From Promerops cafer (Eukaryota > Chordata > Aves > Passeriformes > Nectariniidae): 64,000 nucleotides of DNA. How positions within the stretch are numbered: position 1 is the stretch's first letter; each line of letters starts with the position of its first letter. The translations under genes were made by a program, and so were the position numbers. The stretch is from NCBI GenBank assembly GCA_013398275.1, contig VZSE01006029.1, forward strand, positions 496,001 through 560,000, read 5' to 3'. Under the pieces are notes generated by a model that made no database searches, was not told the origin of the DNA, and worked only from the letters and a program-made list of their open reading frames with translations. This document shows positions 13,701-25,843 of the stretch, piece by piece.

Positions 13701-16417
13701 TTTAGTGATTAATTATCACACAGCTTGCAGACTTTTGATCTCATGAAAATGGTGACTTCTAGAATATGGAAGAAAAAAGGAGGTATAATTATGTACCACT
13801 AAGGGTACTGTGCCATCAGTTTTTACGGTATAATTAAGATATTACATTATTGTATGGAAAAATAAGAGCTGACAGACAGTGAGGCTGCACAATGACTATA
13901 CCACCTCAGTGTTGATGTCAGATGAAAGGCCAACAAGTAAATAATTTCTTCTCCCAGAAAGATGCACTCCCATAGTGCTGTTTCTGATACGAAATAGGAT
14001 TTAATTCAATGAGGGACACCAGACTCAAATGTCATTGGCCAGGCTATGACTTTTAATACAAAAAAAAGCACCAAAGAACATTGTGAGAGAGAAAAATACC
14101 AAAGGTTTCACAGAGAGAACCATATAGGGAGAGGAATGCAAAGCTCTTTTGAGTACCTCAAGCTCGTTCTTAGTTTCTAGCTACTCAAATCTTAATCCTA
14201 CATTTCATGACTAAGTAACTCTTTGTTATTAGGAGTTATTCTGAAACATCAAAAACATTCTGGGACACTGAAAAGTTTGGCTGACAGTTGAAGAAGGTGT
14301 GGCTCTAAGTCGTTCAGATTCCCTCTCATGACTCTAATGTCTCCTGGCTAAAAGAAAAAGCCAAAACTTAACTAAAAAAGAATTTTCCAATTTTCCAAAC
14401 CAACTTTCTGAACCATGGGCAACTGCACACTAGATTTTTAGTTCGGAAAGGTCCACATGATTATCTTTCAGCTGATTCCTGTATCTATCCACAAAGCCCT
14501 TCCCAGAGCTTTGTAGAAAATGTAAGACCTGCAGTACAAAAGACCAAAACTGATAAAAACATAACTTAGTTACTCTGAGTTAATCATGGCACTGATGTGA
14601 TTGAATGTATAGATCTACTTCAAGAAACTGGCTTGTATTCAGATTCCCTCATCTTCTGCATTCATGGAGGATTTCTCAAATCAAAATTAGGAGATCTAAT
14701 GCCATATATGCTCAGTTCCTCTAGAGCTCTTGGGGGGGCTTGTGGGTTTGATAGTAATTTTTTTTAGATTGTGTTATCAGAGCATCTTTCATTGTATACT
14801 AGATGACACAGACAACATTTTTTCCAATATAGTTTGTACATTTTTCCTTTCTAACATTTCTTTGGGGAAAACCATTTGACTCTGGATTCATGCTGGCAAA
14901 GGAAGGATCAAAGCTATGTCCCTGTCATGCCTCCCATCTCTGAAACAGAGATGAAGAATTATAAAGCCAAGAGCAATCTATTTTATTTTATTGTATACAT
15001 TAGGATCTTCCAGCTGGGCTCCTGGCAGGCTCACAGAGTAAACCTCAGCTGGGAGGGATTTGGGGCATCTGTGCCTTATCTCTTTCATGTATTTATACCT
15101 GCCAAATGGTCCTGAAGGCTCTGACCCCTCCTGAAATACCACCATTTGCTTGACACAACAGAAAGATTATTTTCATTTCCCTCTTGTAGCCACTCAGGTT
15201 TACTGGTGAGGTAGCCCAGATCTGAAATTGTTTCACTATCTCATTCAGATGACTGTGGATCTCAGCACTGTTTTCTTTCAGGAACAGCATGAAACCATTC
15301 CAGCTCTCTTTTATAGGAAATGAAATAATCAGTTTGGGAGTATTACAAAGGCTTGTCACTCTGCCCTTCCTGCAAAACCTACAGTTTTCTCTGTGTGCAC
15401 CATAAAAGATGGAATAACATACAGACATCACTAAGTTTTGAGGCTAAGTGTGAAAAACCATATTTTTAATAGCTTCACTTGAGAAAGATAAAGCTGTTTT
15501 CAAAGTACAGCTAAGTAGGAAAGTGAGGAGGAAGAAAAAAATAATTGAAGAGAAACAACAGCAATGTCACTTTTATTCTACTCATTTATGTTTTGACTCT
15601 TCATAGTAACAGAATCAAATTAGAAGAGGACAGAAATAAATGAGAAATAATACCGGGACAAAGGAAGATGAATCAAAGTAGTGGAAGGCTGATGGGATAG
15701 GACAGAAAGAGGTCTAGAGCTGAAGAAAAGGTCATTAGCAAGCATGAGAAGGTAGCAGTAGCAGAGAAGTGCACAAAAAATGACAAAAGGAGAAAACAAA
15801 ATTGGAAAGGGATACAGAGAGAGGTGAGCAGGGGAGAGACATCACTACAGATAATTCTGGGAAAGCAAGCCCAATCACAAAAACTCCCTTACTGCCCATG
15901 CTCATTGATTTAAAAAGTTCATCTTGAAGTTATACTGACCTTCATAACTATACATCCTGCCAAGCACAGAATCACTTTTTCATGTTCTCCGATACTTGCT
16001 GACCTCTTCACAAGCTTCCATTACTGAGATAAGCCATTAGCAAAAAAGGTACTCAAAATTAATTTGTGAGCACATTAACTACTCCTCTGTTCTGTCTCTT
16101 CATTAACTCACTGTGCTGAAGACTCTTCCATGGTGTTTTGTGCACAGCTTTATTTGTCCATACCCAAAAATTTTTACATAGAGGACACTTTCCAATAGTT
16201 TTGGAAGCAAGGCAGAAGTAGAATCAGTAGCAGACTCACCCAAATTTAAACTTTTAATGCTCCCTTGTTTGACTTACTGCCATGTTGTAAAAATGTATTT
16301 AATTTTCTTTCTTCCAGATCTTCAGCAGCAGAGAAGCATGTAATAAAATGTAAAACCCTCCCAAAGTACCTTTCTTGCCAAGTGCATGTAATGTAATTTG
16401 TCTCTGTAACATTTCAT
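7786..16417. other. Long unique AT-rich stretch without an identified gene
   Basis: Contains only frames of 60-112 codons without recognisable domains. The longest is a 112-codon minus-strand frame at 15093-15431. Short homopolymers occur at about 7981-8008 (T-rich) and 9500-9511 (A). No CR1, LTR or other repeat family could be recognised. It looks like intronic or intergenic sequence. Confidence 0.5.
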
Positions 16418-16475
16418 GTGTTCACTAATGATCTAGAAGAGATAGTTTGTTACCAGCAATAAAGTTCAGGTAAGA
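16418..16475 (+). mobile_element. Possible tiny CR1 reverse-transcriptase relic
   Basis: The stretch 'ttcactaatgatctagaagag' resembles the CR1 segment just upstream of the FADDTK motif (compare 'ttcatcagtgatctagaag' near 57,087 in this same window). The match is only about 20 bp plus weak similarity beyond it, so chance is possible. Confidence 0.25.
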
Positions 16476-19400
16476 TGTCAAGCTAAAAGATGTTTCAAAT
16501 TGCAGCATAAGAAACGGATTTATGTGCAGCTCGAGAGCTGGGAATAGCTTAGAAGGATATTATAAAGGGAGAGAAGGTGAGAAGGGAACAGAAGGTCCTA
16601 AGAGGCAGATTGGCACTGTTAGTCTTGGTCTACAAGAAATGCAACACTAAAGGAAGAAGGAAAAGAGGGATGCCAAGGGAATGCAAATCAGGTAGAGGAT
16701 GTGGCTCCAGCATGGTGGAGTGGGACTGACAAGTGACATCCTTCCTCTGGTAGCATGAGAGTGAAAAGCAGATAGGAAGACAGGGCGGGGAAGAAAAAAG
16801 TGCAGTAGAAGAACACAAAGAGATGGGAGAGAAACTGAGGGGTCTCTCAGCCTCCTTGAAGAGGAAGGATTCTAGAGTAAAATACTAGTCTGTCTTTCAA
16901 AAATAGACAATAATAGTCCATAGATGGAGAAATGTGGAAAATAATTATTTAGGTGGATCTGTGTCATGCAGTATAGAAAGTGAGGAGGAGATACAAAAGA
17001 TCAGAAACAAAGCCTAGATATTTATAATAAATTTATTATATAATGTAAATGCTAAGTAAAATGTCAGTCCTTCAGAATGAGTATTTCCCTCCCTCTGTGT
17101 ATTTATCCAATCTGTGGATGTGGGAAGGTGGTAGTATTTGCAGAACTTGAAAGAGTTTACAAGCTACTGGGTGAGAAAGAGGAGTGAAGCAGAAACGAAG
17201 CACTGAAATGCCTTTTGTAGTGTTCCAGATTCTTAAGGAAAACTAAGGAAAGGAAAACTAAGAAAACCCAGGTTCTTAAGATAGCTAATTTAACAAAAAG
17301 AGAAAAAAAAAAAAAACAAAAAAACAGGTCAAAGCACTCTGTAAAGAATACATTATCAAAGACTAAGATGGACTGAGGACTTAAGCTTTTGTTACTGGAC
17401 TTTGCCTCGTGTAATTTTCATTATTCAGTACTCTCGCAACTTATGTAAAAAACAAAAGGAAAAAAGAAAAGCATGTAGAAATACAGCTAGCATGTAGGTA
17501 GGAAGGAGCCTAGTTCATCTGCATAAACATAAATACATGTGGAGGGGGGCTTTTTGGTCTAAATACTTACTGGCTCATGGAAACCTGAGGGCTTGAACAG
17601 GGAGGTCATTTGATGAGTGTCTATAAATTGAATTACTTGGACTTTTCCACTGTAATATAGAATCTCTTTTTTGAAATTTTATTATGTAACTGTGGCCAAG
17701 AACCACATTGCTTCCAAAGAACCAACAATGGTAGAGGGGCACATAAGATAACAGTTTAAGGTGTGTGTAAACCAAAGACACTCAGGATAAAGGCAGAAAG
17801 AATACTGGGATTTTCTCGGCCACAGATAGCTGCTTTAAACCTCACAAAAAAAGTAACTGAAGAAAACAGATTATTACCCATAGATGAAAACCACAATTAT
17901 TTCAATTTCTTCTAGCAATACTGCATCTTCAAAGGCAACATAGTAATAATAATCCTAACAGCAATAGCAATAATAATGATAATTTTGCTAGAAATTACAC
18001 TGGAAATTCTGTATCTCTGTTGTAGAGCTGATTGCAGAAAACAGAAAGAATCAATAAAAAAAAAAAGGAGGCTGTAAATGCATTGTGCTCCACAAGGAAT
18101 TAGCAACACCACAGTGTAATTTGTGGCTGCCACAACAGCAATTGTTTCAGAGACCCAATTCTTGTTTCTTATTCAGAGAACAGAGATGAATTGGATCCAA
18201 GGGAAATAAGATTCTCTCTTAAACTTAGAGTTTCAAAACTAATAAACCACACTTTCAGGCAAAATAATATATTTATTGTATATTTTGAAGTCTAGGACTA
18301 GGCTTTTTCCAATCTAGGCTGTGTTGCCCACATGTTATTTAATGCACAGGTGGTTTAAAGCTCTGCTTTTAGGCTATCATATATTACAGATGCATCTCGT
18401 TCACTTCTAGGCACTTTTACATACAACACATTTGTATGATCATGTGCATAATTCAGTGAATGGCTCCTCACATACAGGTGACTTAGAGACTAAAGGTTTT
18501 TGGTTTTTTGTTTATTATTTCAGCTGAAATACCCATACATTTCAAATTTTAGATAGAAAGATCTTCACTTTGAATATTATTTGCCATACAAGCTTGGCCT
18601 GGACTTCACAGAAAACATCCTTATCACAGGAAGCTGGCTCCCAGGAAGATATTTGATTTAGCAAAATCCTATCAGTTGTGTATAAAATTGTTATTGATTA
18701 AGAACCTATAACGGTGACAGTCAGAAGAGGGGTTTGGAACTGCTGGAGTGTGTGGCACACAACACTGGAACAGGATGCCAAGAAATTCCATCCCTTTCCT
18801 CCTTATCAGGTATAGGTCAGACCCCAGGAGGTTGCAAGAATTCTTTTTTGTTTCTGTCCTCATGAAGTACAAAGACACTCTATCAACCTTTTTCCATGGA
18901 CAGTTTTATCCTGTTACTACAAAATAACATAATATAGAAATGTAGCAGGGATATCAAAGATTATAATGAGTAGTGTCACCTATTAATAGCTGTTCTGGCA
19001 AAAACAGTAGATATGACCTAGTAAAAATTTACTCTCTGGGACACATCAGAAGTAGAAATATCTTTAAAAAAAACTAGACTCACAATAATAAGTGGTGTAA
19101 ATGAACTGAATTTTTAGTAGCAGATTCAATCCAATCCTCCCAAAGCCTTTCACTTTAAATGACAAATTTTGCATGCTATAAAATGACTCGAAAAGGGCTG
19201 AGTTGAAGCAGGACCAGAGATGGCAGCATATTTTGGAGGGATCCAGAACTACTAGTGTAGAAAGGAGAGGGCAGCTATGATCCATTGGAGGGCATTCCCA
19301 AAGAAACAGGGAGGCTGTGACACAGAGCACTGGTCAGGTCACAAATGTTCAGCTCACACCACCCGAGCTCAGAAGCTGGAGCAGAGGCAAAGATTTTTGG

Positions 19401-22400
19401 GGCTGCTCAGAGAAGACTGGAAGTACAGACTGAGAGGAGACCAGCAGACTGGCATGTTTAGGCCAAGCAAAGTGAAAGCTAAAGGGTTTGTGCACTGATC
19501 AGGGAAAAAGGAAGGAGTGGGAAATGCTGGTGTCAGGGGCAAGGGGTGGGGAGATATCTGCACAAACCCATCCCCACCACTGATACCAGCCAATTTTGTG
19601 CAGCACTTTAAACAGTATTAATTAGGATCAGAACCCAAAATCTAGGTTCTAGAGAAGATGCACAGGAAACTCCCTGGAATATATACAAGCTGAACGTGCT
19701 CTGAAAGATCAGATCCATTCCTTGGTATCTTCCTCCCACAGCCCAACTACAGGACAGTAACTTCAACTCTCACCATTAATAAAATGAGGCTATTGCAACC
19801 TAACACAGCTTTGAAGACCCACGTATTACACATGTCCCAGGTCATAAAGACTATCATAGCAGTGAAAGGAACCACGTTAATATTTTTTATTTATGATTAT
19901 TCAATTCTACATTGCAAGTAATGATTTTATTGATCTATATATTTTTAATTAAAAGAAAAAAAGTTGTTGTGGATATATGAATCTAGGCAAAGGGCTCCAG
20001 AAGCAAATATACAGAAATCTTTTCACTTTTCATTAAGGAAGAAAGAGACATGACATTTCAAATAAAATGAAAATATATCACTCAGAAGACTTACAGGTTA
20101 TGAAACTTCAGCTTCCCCAGAAACAAGAAGAGACTGAAACAAGGTATCTAAAAGGAAAGCACCTAGTGTTTTATTTTAAAATGTCAAAGTGGTATGTTCT
20201 ACAAGGAAGAACCAGGAGAGGATCCATAAACCGAAAGTTATTATTGTTTTGTCCTTTCATGACGCTGCTTTTCTCATTTCATTAAAGTACTCAGAGGCTT
20301 AAGACTCGGTCTCTGTGTTTCACCTAGTAGTAATATGTGATACTGTCATGGATTCATTTTCAATCTGTGTTAGTTTAGAAGGGCACTATTCATTTTTTGG
20401 CTGAAAATCTCTGAGGACAGAATGTTTGTGAAATCATCTGATATGCTTAGCCTATGGAGAAGTGAAAAGTGCCTCTTAAATTAATTAAAAATCTGTATAG
20501 ATTTTTCCCCTATACTCTGTTTTATTAGCTTGAAAAGGGGAGGTGAAGGCAGCTCTAACTTCCCACAGTACAGCTGCTAGTAAATATAATCCACTGGCCC
20601 AATAGTTAAATATCCAGCTCAGCAGGACTTAAGATATCTCCATCTCTCATAGCTCATCTCTTTCCATAACTGTTCCAATCAAATGAATGCAAAATAATAA
20701 TTGTTCTAAGCAGTCAAAGGAAAGAAGACAGGGAAAGCATAACACAAACTCTCTGGACACTCTAGCACTTCTTGGAAATGTTTCTCTTTCTCTGTCTTCC
20801 TCAAGTTAATTTATTTGCTATTCTTGCAATATTTATTTCTATAGTAGAGACATTAGTGTGAACACTGTGTTGCAGGGCACACTAAGACTTTCTCTTCTGA
20901 ACAGAGATTACAATACAGAAAACAGGATTAAGCAGGACTGACAGCAAACTAAATGAATACAGGCTGGCAGATCTTGGTCTCTGGTCCAACAGTTGTATGC
21001 ATAATACTTTTTTTTCAGAAGATGAGCTAGGGAAAAACCCAACAAACAACTGTCACTTAAAAGAAGCCTTAAAATGTTGCTTAAATTAATGCCAGAGAGA
21101 ACTAGAGAACATAACCTTCTATTAAATCTTTTAAGTCTCAGAAATACCAGGGTGGAACATTTACATTTTTTCCTGTGAAGGATACATTCTACAGAAAACA
21201 TTCAGGGTTTTTCTATAAATGAATTTCACAGCCCCTGTGAAGGACCTGGAGATTTATTTCAAAGCATAGGAAAGCAACTCCTAAAGCTGTGATCTGAGGT
21301 CACCCACAGCCTTTGAGTTCTTATGTGATACTGAAAGGTAATTGAGTAAACTAGCTCTGCATGATCTGAAAGAATTTTATTTAAAAGCAAAGCAAGAAAA
21401 TATACATTAACATGTACATAATCAGCACATTTAGTGTAATATAACTGTTCATTAAAATGGAGCAATACAATGATCAGTCTGAAAGCTGGTGCTCAGACAG
21501 TGCCAGTGTATCTTCCAGATTCATGAACACTGCCATTATAGCAATATTTTCTGTTCTCAGGTTAAAGCTGACTAGCTAACTGCTACAACAAGGAGTTCAA
21601 GATCTGGGCCCAGACACTCAGCACCAAATCGTGGTTCAGTTCAAGGATATGAAGGTTCTCAACATAATCTATTTGTATTTCACTGCTATCAGAAATTACT
21701 GACTGCTTTACTAACAAAAGATTACAATGACCAATTCAATGACTGACTGACTTACTGAGCAAACTTATGTATAAATGAACAAATAATAAATGAAATATCA
21801 AAGTCTTATGTCACTAGTATTTAGGGAAAAAAATACTTTGCCTTTTTTTTTTACTTTTTGTTTCTTGAAAGCAGTATTTTCTCTATACAGATGGGACAGG
21901 ACTGAAGCCTTTCCTAAAGTTGCAGATTTTTAGCTTAATCCTATCAATTACTCAGAGTTTTCATCTCTTTTTCTTCCAGACAGCCTGTTTAGAGGTCTCA
22001 TAACTTTGGAATTTGATACAGACACATGCAGAATGAGAACTACCTTCTTATCTATCTGCTCTGTTGTCCAGTGAATATTTTTTACAGTTTAAAGTTCAGT
22101 TGGGTCAAATTGAGAGTTTTGGAAAGGCAGTGCTGAATTATTCCTTTTATAACAGACAATCCTTAGGCTTGTTCATGCACAGAATCTAAAGACAATGAGT
22201 CCATTCCAGGACTGTTTATTCTGAAAAGTTATGGAGATGCAGAAACACTTTGTCACATTGGGCTGGAATAATCACAGAGAGAAGCAATAAGAAAAAATCA
22301 TCTTGTTCTCACCAGGGCACCTCAGATTTTTTTCAGAGATATACAAAGCAGGCTTTATGAGGAAGATTTTCCTTTCAAACCTGAGATGGAGTAGTCACAG

Positions 22401-22511
22401 CAAAGGCAGAACTGATACAGGAACGAAAAGGACCATTAGAGGCCCACTGGCTGCACCCTGTGCTGGAGAGGTAATCCAGTTGTGTCTTCCCACCTCTTCC
22501 CCCTCTCATTC
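16476..22511. other. Unique sequence without an identified gene
   Basis: Frames are all shorter than 100 codons and have no recognisable motif. Small low-complexity patches are seen: A-rich at about 17304-17326 and an imperfect AAT array at about 17942-17985. A GC-richer patch at about 19.2-19.6 kb has overlapping frames on both strands (73 codons plus, 74 codons minus) but no recognisable product. Confidence 0.5.
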
Positions 22512-22530
22512 ATTCATAGAATCATAGAAT
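22512..22530 (-). mobile_element. Possible CR1 3' tail remnant
   Basis: The 19-bp string ATTCATAGAATCATAGAAT is the complement of the CR1 3' terminal repeat. The expected neighbouring 3' UTR ('gggttggaagggacc') is absent or unrecognisable, so this may be a heavily deleted minus-strand copy or chance. Confidence 0.4.
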
Positions 22531-23786
22531 ATGTCCCAACATCACAAGCAGGGTCCAGTAAATCCTTAATAGTGTAAATGAACTAAAAAAATTCTTTAGA
22601 AATAATTAACACAATTCTACTAAGCACAATCTTCTTTCTGACAAGTACTTCAATATTCTCCATAGTGCTTTAAATTTCATAATCTTTTTTCAAAAAAAAT
22701 CTCAAAACCAACACTAGAAGACAAGCAAAACAGCCATGACTTTCCCTAATGCCTTTTTTACTTCAGAGAACTTAACATTTTATCGGAATAAATTATTTTA
22801 CAACTTCTTTACTTACAGATATTTGTGTCTGACCCATTTAACTGGAACTTTCTAGAAATAATTCAAATTAGGGTGGTTCAGTCATCAGGTCTGGAAATGA
22901 TCACCATAAGTAGTTTTATACAAACAAATTGAACGACAACTTTTATTTACAATAACTGTGAACAGCAGAAAAAGTGCTGAAATGTAATCAGTTTTAGTGG
23001 GGCTATTCAGTTGTTTTTCCAAGCTGGATGAGAATGATCAACACCTTTGAAACAATTAACACATTGCCATGCTGCTACATAACTGGTATTTTCGGTGATT
23101 TAAAAAGCCTTAGCCAAATGTTAACTAACTGATGCATTAGGCCCTTGCTGCCTTGAACTGACATTTTCCAATCACACCCTATGGACAGACAGGAGCTTTT
23201 GCACACAATGTAATCTCAGGGAAAGCACAGAGGCTTTTGCTCAAATGCATCTAAGCATAAAAAGTGTCACTTATTCAGCCAGAAGGATTCTAGCCCTACG
23301 TGATCAAACGCAAATGTACTGTTGAATTTTGATCTGAAAGCCCTAAGCATTGAGAAGATTGTGTGTGATGGCTTTGGGAAGGCACTGCTCCCCATTTTGT
23401 CCAGCAGACCATACAAAGATATCCCCTTCATGAAGGGAAGCTGCTCATGACTGCGAGGAAGAATATCTGTGCTGCAACGCACCATTAAATCAAATTAACC
23501 CAATCATCCACCTGCTAAGTGAACAAAAAAAAAAGAAAATCTCATTCTCAGCGTGTTCCTTTGCTCACAATCGGCAGGGAATGGATACATCATGTGAAGA
23601 GTTCCTTAATGTCACCAGTTAGCCTGTAGTTCTTTCAAAGCCAAGCAATGTACTTTGTTTCGAGTGTTTTAGCACATTAATTATGGCCAAATATAAGTTC
23701 TTTGTCAAAATTAACTGTACCAGAAAAACTGTATTTCCTTTGAATACTTTTGTCTGTCTGCTTGTGAAGTGGGATGGGTTTACTTG
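22531..23786. other. Unique sequence, part of it conserved-element-like
   Basis: No repeat or gene is recognised. From about 23,000 to 23,720 the sequence is complex, with homeodomain-core-like strings (taatta, ttaatt) and few simple repeats, as often seen in vertebrate conserved non-coding elements. This is an impression from composition only. Confidence 0.35.
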
Positions 23787-23809
23787 TAAAATAAATAAAT
23801 AAATAAATA
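23787..23809. repeat. (AAAT)n microsatellite
   Basis: About five and a half copies of AAAT/ATAA in a row. Confidence 0.9.
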
Positions 23810-23842
23810 GAAACTACCAAACAAATAGCCTCAAGCCGAAAT

Positions 23843-23884
23843 ATTTAATATTGAAGATGTCACAATTTAATAGTGAAGATGTAC
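23843..23884. repeat. Imperfect 22-bp tandem duplication
   Basis: The motif 'atttaata(t/g)tgaagatgt' appears twice with a 22-bp period (first copy from 23843, second from 23865). The copies differ at a single position in the shared core. Confidence 0.75.
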
Positions 23885-25356
23885 TTTTTAGTTTGCTAAT
23901 GTTGTGCCTCCACCCTACCTGGGCCTGGTCTTCCATCTAAAATTACATTTTTCTTTATTTACCTCCCCTTCACAGCGACATGATGCAATGGAAACTCCCA
24001 AAATTTGCTGGTTCGGAGTGAGGACTACTTTGCTTTTCTTCCTTACTGAACCAGCATCATGAAAACAAAAGCACCATTCAAGCTCATTTTTCTCCCCTGT
24101 AAGACCAGTTAGTGACTGAACATCAAGGGAATGTGTGTGAAATTGCAACAGGCCCATTATCAGGAAATAAACTACCACCTATGAAAATTGAATCCTAGTC
24201 CTACTTCAGTGTTACAGATTGAAGCATCACACTTTTAGCCCTGCAACGGCATTTCCATTAATGTGTTCTGACACCAGATAGTTTTATTATTCATATAAAC
24301 ATAGTACTTTTCTTTCTTTGGTAATTTTTTTTATCAATAACATACAGTTTTTCTATCTGGTAGAAAAGTATTTTATTTTTATAAAAGAAAGGTCTTGTTT
24401 AAGGGGAGGGTAGGTGAGAGAAAAATAATGTCAGTGTCTTATATAGGAAAATTTACAAGCCATTTTCCTATTAATATTGACACTAAATTAAATCAAATTA
24501 TATTTGTATCTACACATATAGATGACCTTTCTTGTTTATTATGGTAAAATAGACAATTATTTCAAAATACAAACTGGAAAACTAAAAAGAAATCAAGAAT
24601 TACTGCTGCTGATGTGACTTCCATTGCATTTATCAGATAAGGTATTGGGGATTAAAGCATTTGAAAAGCTGTGGAAGACGTATTTATTGTTTTCATTACA
24701 GCAGAGAATCATGAGAAGGGCTTTAGGCTGGAGGATAATTTAGAAGCACTGAAGATTACACCAGAATATCAAATTGTTTTTAATAAGATGAAATGTTTCT
24801 TGTGATCCTATAAGTAAGCCATGGTTTTGGTTCTGTGGGTGTATGTACACGTATCAGTGAGGAGATCTTTTAAAAACGCAGTAAGAAAAATGATAATTTA
24901 AAATTACATGCTAAGATTTCTGTTTAAGATGAGTTTTTTCCTCCATCATGGTAATTCTATTTTATAACTGTTAGTGATGCAGTAAATTTTGAGCTTAAAA
25001 TGTGGGATAACACAACTATACAGAAAATTATAAGTAATAAGGACATAATGGAAAAACTAATCAGAAAGTATCCTGTAAACAGAAAGTGAAGAAATGTGTG
25101 AGCAATAAATATTTTATTGTTCCTGAACAAACAAGAAACATTTGGCCTACATTTCAGATAGGGAAAAAACATTAATAAAATAGGAAAAGCAACTTAAGTG
25201 TGAAAAATATTTAATGTAACAACTTACTTCTTTCAGAAATACAAATAATTTTGAATAAATTCAAAATTTTGTACATTTTCAACAGTTAAAATTTTTGCAC
25301 ATACCTAGTGTCTCCTAGGATGTGTGTTAAATTTACAGTGGAAAAGGTTTTTGTGA
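23885..25356. other. Unique AT-rich sequence
   Basis: No repeat family or convincing gene is seen. The minus-strand frames at 23915-24178 (87 codons) and 24957-25172 (71 codons) have no recognisable motif. Confidence 0.5.
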
Positions 25357-25843
25357 TCAGTGCTGTGGAAGTACAGACTCTACTGACAAAGAAGCAAGGT
25401 CCTTGGCCCAAGGTGATCTGCTATAACACAGGATAGTAGCAAAAAAGGGGTAGACTGAAGAATAACACAAAACCATCATCCTTAATGGCTTGACAGTCAT
25501 CAGGAACATAAAAACCACACCTGAACAACAACACCCTGCACACACAGAAAAAGGCCAGAGAATAAGAAGCATCTCCTTCCAAAGCAGCACACCTGCAGCA
25601 TTTGATGCAATCTGGGCCACCAAGGACATTGTAGCTCTGACCCTGACCAGTGTTTCCAGGGTCTGTGGGCATCTCTGGCTTCCAGCAATGTTGCAGCTCC
25701 TGTACAGTGTGAATTCTCTCCTTTACCCTTGAGCTGGCCTGGCACTCAGGAGTGCAAGTTACCCTTTTCTCTCTCGGAGCTGTGCTTAGGGCTTGATCCA
25801 CAGGGGGAACCTGGTGCCCCAGCGCAGTGGGGTGCACATTCAT
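25357..25843 (-). other. GC-richer block with 140- and 90-codon minus-strand frames, unidentified
   Basis: This block is noticeably less AT-rich than its surroundings. It contains the longest open frame of the window, 140 codons on the minus strand (25421-25843). A 90-codon minus-strand frame in another phase (25357-25629) overlaps its 3' half. The 140-codon product has a Cys-rich middle (about residues 82-106, including CIKCCRC) and a hydrophobic C-terminal third. I recognise no family in it. Overlapping open frames on the same strand and a plus-strand 80-codon frame (25490-25732) suggest the openness may follow from base composition. It could be an unannotated exon, a non-coding RNA exon, an old repeat or chance. 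Confidence 0.2.

Noticed and set aside
15093..15431. 112-codon minus-strand frame
   Set aside because: No motif, no splice context and ordinary composition; compatible with chance in 64 kb.
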